The notes beneath the pieces were generated by a model that was not told where the DNA came from, ran no database searches, and saw nothing but the letters and a program-made list of their open reading frames with translations. A stretch of 19,336 nt of DNA. It comes from JAIVHC01 sp049975505 (lineage in GTDB: Bacteria > Desulfobacterota > Desulfuromonadia > Desulfuromonadales > Desulfuromonadaceae). The position numbers and the translations under genes were made by a program. Positions 13,717 through 19,336 of the stretch are shown piece by piece (positions within the stretch are counted from its first letter, which is position 1; each line of letters starts with the position of its first letter). The stretch lies in contig JBNGCY010000051.1 in assembly GCA_049975505.1 (NCBI GenBank), forward strand, positions 1-19,336, read 5' to 3'.

Positions 13717-15291
13717 TTATGCGCTTAACCTGTCGATTAAATTATCTATTACAGATAGCCCAAGCACGTCATGCAGCATTAGCGCGCCAATTAAAGCCAG
13801 ACATACAAAAACATAGGAATAGACAATTCTGTCCCATTTCTTCTGTTTTGCGGTTTCTGCAGCACTGTACATATGAGGGATCTCGGCAAGGACAGAGATT
13901 CCTTTGGCGCGTAACTCATCTGCACCTTTCACACTGTCATCAAGCTGTTCACGCAGGAATACAGCGCCCAGCCCCGCACCAATACCGACGCATAGACCTA
14001 GAAACATTTTGTGTAAGCGTTTGGTTCCAACGGGGAACGTTGGCAGGATGGCCGGATCTACAATGCGGAAGGTTGTGGCTTTATCCGCTACTTCCATCTG
14101 TTTGGAAACTTCCGCCATCCCCACGCGTTCCTGCAGAGTCTGGTAGACATTGTTGACCATATTGCGCTCCCTCTCCATTTCAGCGAGAGCTTTTTTATCC
14201 TGAGGGAAATTTTCCAGCATCTCCTTATTATCCTGGATGCGTTGCTGTATTTCCTGTTCGCGCGCCCTTAAGGCGTTAAGATCGGACTGTGCCGCATTCA
14301 TGCGCATTTTCAGATCGACAAAGATAGGATCTTCAACCGGATTAAATGACGCCTGTTCATGCTTGACCTCCTCCGCCAGAGGTTTATCATCACGCCGTTT
14401 TTCCAAAGATGCAATTTGTTCACGTATTTTAACCACTTCAGGGTAGGAATCATTGTATACCAGCAGGAGTTCTTCCAGGCGGGACTGCAATCCTTCAATG
14501 CGCATGTCTTCTTCTGAGCCGAGCATAAAATCAAATGGATCCTGGGATGCATCTGACGAAGCCATAGCCTTCATAGACTTCAACTGGTCATTAATAGTTC
14601 TGACGGTTGCAATCAGTTCATTCTTTTTGCCATTCAGATCACGTGCCTCTTCTTCAAATTTGTTGATGTCCTCAATTATTGAGGCTTCAGTGACGCTGGA
14701 AAAAATGCCGGTCTTCTTGCGATACTGATAGATCTCATCTTCAAGTTTGGCCAGTTTTTGTTTGTAGTATTCAACCTGCTCAGAAAGGAACCGGTCAGCG
14801 CCGAACGATTCTTCACGTTTTGATGAGATATTCTCCTCTACATAGGTATTAACCAGGGTATTGATATAATCACGCGCAAAGACAGGATCGGTGTGCACAA
14901 TGGAAATAAAGAACAGGTCGTTGCCCTTCATATTGATCCGTGTTTCACTCTGACACAGCCTGATCAGTGCCTCGAAATCTTCAGCGGTTCCCACCTCCAC
15001 ATCCATGTCCAAATTTTTCAGAACTCGCGAGATAATATCCCGGCTCAGAATATGGTAACGCAAGACACGAATACGATCGTCCATGGACGGCGTTACGGTA
15101 AGTCCCTTCAGCAGGTTATTAACAACATTTTTTTCAATAAAAACAGTACTTTTAGCCTCATATTTTTTGGGAATAAAAAACGTATATACAACAATCATCA
15201 AGCTGAGGGTAACTGCTATAATCAGGAACATATAGCGCCGCCTGTACAGCATATTCAGGTACGTTTTTATCTGGCCAAATGTTGAATCCAT
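13717..15291 (-). CDS. XrtA-locus chain-length determinant (Wzz/GumC type, TIGR03007-like)
   Basis: A 524-residue inner-membrane polysaccharide co-polymerase. An N-terminal Wzz domain includes a membrane segment at about 20-39 (YMFLIIAVTLSLMIVVYTFF). A long periplasmic region follows, with coiled coil around 165-400 (for example the heptads near EQVEYYKQKLAKLEDEIYQY and the Q/E-rich RAREQEIQQRIQDNKEML). A GNVR-like segment around 385-430 leads to a second membrane helix near 428-446 and a third near 488-508. There is no kinase domain; the separate BY-kinase gene downstream supplies it, as in split Wzc systems. It would set polymer length and connect polymerisation to export. The stop is directly followed by a repeat element. 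GGAG is rather distant from the ATG. Confidence 0.92.
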   Translation of the reverse strand: MDSTFGQIKTYLNMLYRRRYMFLIIAVTLSLMIVVYTFFIPKKYEAKSTVFIEKNVVNNLLKGLTVTPSMDDRIRVLRYHILSRDIISRVLKNLDMDVEVGTAEDFEALIRLCQSETRINMKGNDLFFISIVHTDPVFARDYINTLVNTYVEENISSKREESFGADRFLSEQVEYYKQKLAKLEDEIYQYRKKTGIFSSVTEASIIEDINKFEEEARDLNGKKNELIATVRTINDQLKSMKAMASSDASQDPFDFMLGSEEDMRIEGLQSRLEELLLVYNDSYPEVVKIREQIASLEKRRDDKPLAEEVKHEQASFNPVEDPIFVDLKMRMNAAQSDLNALRAREQEIQQRIQDNKEMLENFPQDKKALAEMERERNMVNNVYQTLQERVGMAEVSKQMEVADKATTFRIVDPAILPTFPVGTKRLHKMFLGLCVGIGAGLGAVFLREQLDDSVKGADELRAKGISVLAEIPHMYSAAETAKQKKWDRIVYSYVFVCLALIGALMLHDVLGLSVIDNLIDRLSA

Positions 15292-15319
15292 CTATAATTA
15301 TCCACTCCGATATTAGAGG

Positions 15320-16123
15320 TTAAAACATCCCCTCACGCACCAAGACATAGTCTCCGCGCTGCATGGGGATATTTTCGCTAAGCACTCCATCTTCCATAAG
15401 ATCATCCATATTAAGCTTGATGCGCTCGCGTTCATCGCCCTTGATGCGCAGAATCAATACAGCACTGGTCTTGGCAAACTTGGTAAACCCGCCTGATTCA
15501 AGAATTACATCCAAGATGGTCAAACCATCGCGATATACAATGGCTTGTGGATTGGCCACTGCACCCACGACAAAAACTTTGTTCAGCTCATTAGTAGGAA
15601 GAAATATTATATCTTCAGGCTCAAGATCGATATCTTTGCTCAAATTGCCGCGATTGAGGAGATCGTACATATCAATGTCTATGCGCTGATCTCCACGCAT
15701 GACATACGCACGCTGCAAATCGGTATTTTCAACTCCTTCAATACTGCACAGGGTTTTAAATAAAGACGGGCTGCCAACTATATTTCTGACATGCGGTGCG
15801 ACCCCGCCTCCGGCGACATAGACACGATTGTTGGTAACTTCCTCAACTGTTACTGTGACGATAGGACCCTTCACATAATCAACCAGTACATCTTTGAGTT
15901 TTTCACTCAATTGTGCTGGAGTTAAACCGGAGGCCGCAACATCTCCTACTGCCGGGAGGGTGATTTTACCATCGGGTCTTACCTTAACCGAAACGCTTAA
16001 TGCCGGGACATCCCAAACAGAGACACTCAGGCTGTCACCGGAACCGATCACGTAGTCCTGCGCCCAGGCAGAAGGCGTTACGGCAACGCAAACAAAAACC
16101 ATTAACCAGACAATTTTCTTCAT
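15320..16123 (-). CDS. XrtA-locus polysaccharide export protein (Wza/GumB type, TIGR03027-like)
   Basis: A 267-residue exported protein with a Poly_export domain and SLBB domains, forming the periplasmic/outer-membrane export conduit. The signal peptide MKKIVWLMVFVCVAVTPSAWA ends near residue 21 and is followed by QDYVIGSGDSLSVSVWDVP, the typical domain start. Poly_export covers about 22-95, with SLBB-like segments at about 100-175 and 183-260. No lipobox cysteine is seen, unlike classical Wza. The frame is open upstream to 16261, but I chose the ATG at 16121-16123. It begins the signal peptide, has GGGAG upstream and lies 1 nt after the sugar transferase stop. It probably cooperates with the chain-length protein and the barrel protein. 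Confidence 0.92.
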   Translation of the reverse strand: MKKIVWLMVFVCVAVTPSAWAQDYVIGSGDSLSVSVWDVPALSVSVKVRPDGKITLPAVGDVAASGLTPAQLSEKLKDVLVDYVKGPIVTVTVEEVTNNRVYVAGGGVAPHVRNIVGSPSLFKTLCSIEGVENTDLQRAYVMRGDQRIDIDMYDLLNRGNLSKDIDLEPEDIIFLPTNELNKVFVVGAVANPQAIVYRDGLTILDVILESGGFTKFAKTSAVLILRIKGDERERIKLNMDDLMEDGVLSENIPMQRGDYVLVREGMF

Positions 16124-16124
16124 C

Positions 16125-17486
16125 TTATCTGCTCCCTCTCCCCAGAAGTACCACTTTGATCGTCTCCAGAATGATGAGTACATCCAGAATAATTGAATAA
16201 TTTTTAAGATAATACAGATCGTAGCGCAACTTCTCCATTGCATCTTCTTCAGAAGCACCATAAGAATAGAAAACCTGGGCCCAGCCGGTTAGACCAGGTT
16301 TTATGGTGTGGCGCGCAAAGTAGTAAGGTATATCCATGGAAAGTTTTTCCACAAATTCGGGGCGTTCAGGACGCGGGCCGACAAAACTCATGTCACCCAT
16401 GAGAACATTGATCAGTTGAGGCAATTCATCCAGACGGGTTTTGCGCAGAAAAGCTCCAACTTTGGTAATACGCGGGTCATTCTCGGTTGCCCATACCGCG
16501 CCACTCTCCTTTTCGGCATCTTCACGCATGGTGCGAAATTTATACAATGTGAAGTGCTTGCCCCATTCGCCGACTCTGACCTGGCGATAGAAAATCGGTC
16601 CCGAAGAATCGGAACGCACCATATATGCAACTATAAGCCATGCAGGTGAAGAGATCACAATGCCTGTCAGAGACAGGAAAATATCCAGAACACGTTTTAT
16701 GAATCGCCCCAGAATGGATATCCGGAAGCCGTTTGCATAGATAAAACTACTCGGTTGAAAATGTTCAACCAGAAGCTTGCGCGTCATTTGTTCATAAAAG
16801 GTCTGCACATCGATAACTTCCGTACCAGTGAGTTTGCAATGGAGTAACTCGCGCAGCGGCAGACTACCGCGTCGTTCTGTGAGGGCGACCACAACCCTGT
16901 TGGTACAAGTTGTGCTTACCAACTTTTCCAGATCATCAACATAGCCCAGAATCTTTTCATCATCTACGCAGCACTCTTCTGATCCGGGCTGAACATACCC
17001 AACCAGCACCTGATTACCCTTTTGCTTTTGCAATAGATTTTCAACGGTTTCAGCTAAACGCCCACAGCCGACAACCAGAATCCGGTTGGAAAGAGCGGTG
17101 GTCCCCAACATAGTCATCAGGGCCTGGTGCACGCAAAACTGCAACACGGCAAAAATAAGCACCGATAGGAGCAAAACGCCGCGCCCGATCATTACCGCTG
17201 GCAGGATAAAAGACAGCGCGGAAAGCATTAAGTAAGCCAGAACAATGGCGACACCGGCACGTGCGATGCGATCAAGGCGTCCGAAGGCGTTTTCCCAGCG
17301 ATATAGCTCGCAAAAGTAACTGGAAAACGTGGTGATAAGAATAAAAAACAGGAGGCTTAAAAACCCGGAACCACCGAAGTTTTCCAGAGCACAGGTACTC
17401 CCGTAGTAAATCAGGTGGCCGAAAAGCAGCGATAAAGCTGCCAGGGCCAGATCAACAACAACCAGTAATGAGGAAATTTTCTGCAT
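16125..17486 (-). CDS. EpsB-type initiating sugar transferase (TIGR03013-like)
   Basis: A 453-residue membrane enzyme that transfers a sugar-1-phosphate to undecaprenyl phosphate, the first step of the repeat unit. The N-terminal half has four or five hydrophobic helices (about 6-28, 40-58, 78-100, 102-126), then a Rossmann-like segment with ILVVGCGRLAETVENLL at 136-152. The C-terminal bacterial sugar transferase domain spans about 262-453. It shows KRVLDIFLS, KFRTM at 316-320, RLDELPQL at 351-358, GPRPERP at 370-376 and KPGLTGWAQV at 396-405. These match the polyisoprenyl-phosphate hexose-1-phosphate transferase family, and the layout fits the PEP-CTERM-associated subfamily. AGAGGATA precedes the ATG, 5 nt after the PrsT stop. 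The transferred sugar is unknown. Confidence 0.94.
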   Translation of the reverse strand: MQKISSLLVVVDLALAALSLLFGHLIYYGSTCALENFGGSGFLSLLFFILITTFSSYFCELYRWENAFGRLDRIARAGVAIVLAYLMLSALSFILPAVMIGRGVLLLSVLIFAVLQFCVHQALMTMLGTTALSNRILVVGCGRLAETVENLLQKQKGNQVLVGYVQPGSEECCVDDEKILGYVDDLEKLVSTTCTNRVVVALTERRGSLPLRELLHCKLTGTEVIDVQTFYEQMTRKLLVEHFQPSSFIYANGFRISILGRFIKRVLDIFLSLTGIVISSPAWLIVAYMVRSDSSGPIFYRQVRVGEWGKHFTLYKFRTMREDAEKESGAVWATENDPRITKVGAFLRKTRLDELPQLINVLMGDMSFVGPRPERPEFVEKLSMDIPYYFARHTIKPGLTGWAQVFYSYGASEEDAMEKLRYDLYYLKNYSIILDVLIILETIKVVLLGRGSR

Positions 17487-17491
17487 ATACT

Positions 17492-19336
17492 TTATCCTCT
17501 GGGCTCAGATTTTTCAGAATTCAACCCGTTTAGAAGCTCATGGGCACGGCTCGAATCAGGTTCGATATTGAGATCAACTACGTGCTTAAGCACGCGCCTG
17601 GCAGCTTCGGTATCACCGACTCCAATCAGTGCCTGCGCCTGATGCACGCGTACGGTGGGCATGTCCGGTAACAATTCCGAAGCTTTATTGAGGATATCAA
17701 CAGCTTCTTTAAAGCGTTCATGTTTAATCAGCACAAATCCCAGAGTATCGAGAATGACGGGATTGGAAGGTTCGTTGCGAAAAGCGCGTACGGCAAGAAG
17801 TAACGCATCTTCGAGGGCGGCGTTATTCTCCGCATAGAGATAGGCCAGATTATTCATGGCCCCGGTATGATTGTCGCTTTTATCCAGTATTTCGCGATAA
17901 AGCCCCTGTGCCTCCTGCTTATAGCCGCGTTGATCCAGCAGCATAGCCAAAGCAAACGTTGCCGGGGTGTATTCCGGTGAATCCCTGTGCAGATCGCGGA
18001 AGAGCTTTTCCGCATCCTGGATGCGCTTATCCGCAACATATAGCCCGCCTAAACGTTGGATTAGGGGCCGCGCATCTTTAGTTCTGGAGATACCCCGCAA
18101 AAGGGTCTGTTCAGCTTCTTTCTTCTTTCCTAACTGTTGCTGGATAGCTGCGAGAAGTAAATAACCAGCGGGATCTTCAGAATCATCCTCAATCCTGCCC
18201 TGAGCGTAATCAATGGCCTTATCCTGCTGATTATTCGCCAACCATGTAGCGGCAAGCATCACCCCGCCTTTACTTGGCTCAACAGACTCAAGCGACTTGA
18301 AGGTCTTTATCGCTTCAGCAAAGTTCTTTTGACCCAGCATCAACCGTCCTCGCAGATTCAGAATTTGCGGGTGGCGCGGATGGGCAATATAGGCTTCTTC
18401 CACAACTGTTGCATATTCTTTATAGTTTTTATTTCTGGCGTAGTAGCCTGCCAGAGCCAGAAAACCCTGGGGTTCATTGGTTGCCCGGGCATGCTGATAG
18501 GACTTCTCCGCTTCATCCAGATTGCCGCTCAACTCCTGCAGCGAGGCCAATGCAACTAACGCCCTTGTGTTGTCCGGAGCAATTTCTAAAAGTGATTTAT
18601 ACTCCTGCTCAGCCAGATCAGTTTTTTTCTGCAGAAGATACGCATTGGCGAGATTAAAATACGGCGCAAGATAGTCATTCTTCGCAGCCTTGGCTTTCTG
18701 TAAAGCCTCGATGCCCTTTTGGGTATTCTTTTGTGCAAGATACGCAGCCGCCATATAGTTGTACAAAACCGCATCGCGCTCGCTACCGTCAAGGGCAGGC
18801 TCAAGGAGTTCAATCACCCCCTGATAGTTCTGTTGTTTCAGGTAAAGAGAAGCAAGAAGAAAGCGAGTATTCAGTGATTCAGGAGCGACCTCAAGGGCTT
18901 TTTCCAACTCCAGTTCCGCCACGGTGGCGTTACTTTGGGATAGATTCAAAAGCCCCTTTTTGAGGTGCGGATCAGCCAGTTTCGGGTCAAGGGCGATAGC
19001 TCGATCAAAGTGTTTCTGGGCACTATCGTATTCACCTTTAGCCAGATAGGCCGTACCTATAGCGCTATGGGCGATCGCAAGCTGATCGTTAGCAAAAAGA
19101 ACCTGGGATAACTGATAGATAGAATCTTCAATGCGCTTCTGCTGTAACAGGGTCATGCCGAGCAATACACGCGACTGAAGATGATCTGGATTCAGATCAA
19201 GAGCCTGCTGAAACTGATTTAAGGCCAGCTCAAAATTTTTCAGATGAAATTCCGTCAGGCCCAGAAAGTAATATCCACTCAGATCGGGCATATCCTTAAG
19301 CGATTTGCGTAGTGCAATCGCCGCATTTTCGTAATC
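17492..19336 (-). CDS. prsT: PEP-CTERM system TPR protein PrsT, 5' end off the window
   Basis: The frame is open to the right edge, giving 614 residues without the N-terminus; an internal ATG at 19289-19291 is not the true start because the TPR pattern continues through it. It is built of about seventeen 34-residue tetratricopeptide repeats, for example FELALNQFQQALDLNPDHLQ, YDSAQKHFDRAIALDPKLAD and FKEAVDILNKASELLPDMP. This matches the TIGR02917 family of large TPR lipoproteins in exosortase A loci, usually around 900 residues; the lipoprotein signal would lie in the missing part. TPR arrays bind partner proteins, so a scaffold role in polymer export is plausible, like AlgK or PelB, but this is inference. 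It ends 5 nt before the sugar transferase gene. Confidence 0.9.
   Translation of the reverse strand, partial: DYENAAIALRKSLKDMPDLSGYYFLGLTEFHLKNFELALNQFQQALDLNPDHLQSRVLLGMTLLQQKRIEDSIYQLSQVLFANDQLAIAHSAIGTAYLAKGEYDSAQKHFDRAIALDPKLADPHLKKGLLNLSQSNATVAELELEKALEVAPESLNTRFLLASLYLKQQNYQGVIELLEPALDGSERDAVLYNYMAAAYLAQKNTQKGIEALQKAKAAKNDYLAPYFNLANAYLLQKKTDLAEQEYKSLLEIAPDNTRALVALASLQELSGNLDEAEKSYQHARATNEPQGFLALAGYYARNKNYKEYATVVEEAYIAHPRHPQILNLRGRLMLGQKNFAEAIKTFKSLESVEPSKGGVMLAATWLANNQQDKAIDYAQGRIEDDSEDPAGYLLLAAIQQQLGKKKEAEQTLLRGISRTKDARPLIQRLGGLYVADKRIQDAEKLFRDLHRDSPEYTPATFALAMLLDQRGYKQEAQGLYREILDKSDNHTGAMNNLAYLYAENNAALEDALLLAVRAFRNEPSNPVILDTLGFVLIKHERFKEAVDILNKASELLPDMPTVRVHQAQALIGVGDTEAARRVLKHVVDLNIEPDSSRAHELLNGLNSEKSEPRG

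Noticed and set aside
16124..16261. N-terminal extension of the export protein by 46 residues
   Set aside because: It overlaps the sugar transferase end and would bury the signal peptide; the start at 16123 has a ribosome binding site and places the signal peptide first.

Overview
The window is one long co-directional locus: sixteen genes, all on the minus strand, so transcription runs from the right edge (19336) to the left edge (1). It is the core of an exopolysaccharide locus of the exosortase A / PEP-CTERM type, found in Gram-negative bacteria (various Proteobacteria, including former Deltaproteobacteria). An outer-membrane beta-barrel, a polysaccharide export protein and an undecaprenyl-type sugar transferase confirm a two-membrane cell envelope. 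The repeats and protein style lean to a Desulfuromonas/Desulfobacter-like organism, but this is an impression and not a demonstrated assignment.

Right half (19336 to about 7932), the conserved XrtA core in order: TPR protein PrsT (5' end off the window), EpsB-type initiating sugar transferase, export protein, Wzz/Wzc-like chain-length protein, cytoplasmic tyrosine autokinase, beta-barrel outer-membrane protein, AAA ATPase, NodB-type deacetylase and FemAB-like transferase. Most junctions are tight or overlapping. The exceptions are the two gaps around the kinase (387 and 244 bp), which hold inverted-repeat elements.

Left half (7935 to 1), the accessory part: three glycosyltransferases, an ATP-grasp ligase, a small GxxExxY (PDDEXK_3) nuclease-like protein, a second NodB-like deacetylase and a PaaK/CapK-like adenylate-forming enzyme cut by the left edge. 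The initiating transferase would load the first sugar on the lipid carrier, the glycosyltransferases extend it, deacetylases and ligases modify it, and the chain-length, kinase, export and barrel proteins control length and secretion. No exosortase, asparagine-synthase-like gene or PEP-CTERM substrate is visible.

The most striking feature is between 751 and 4274. Every intergenic gap there holds copies of one repeat whose arm is exactly three 10-nt blocks (consensus NNNNCRGACA, first block GCCACRGACA). Eleven arms occur, eight of them paired as four inverted-repeat elements. At four successive genes the arm ends exactly 15 nt before the ATG, with a Shine-Dalgarno at the same place in the 15-nt leader. 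The GxxExxY gene sits in a 407-bp unit bounded by near-identical 39-bp direct repeats that include this leader and start codon. This looks like a cassette-style arrangement of polysaccharide genes, possibly linked to the GxxExxY protein. Different repeat families sit at the junctions further right.
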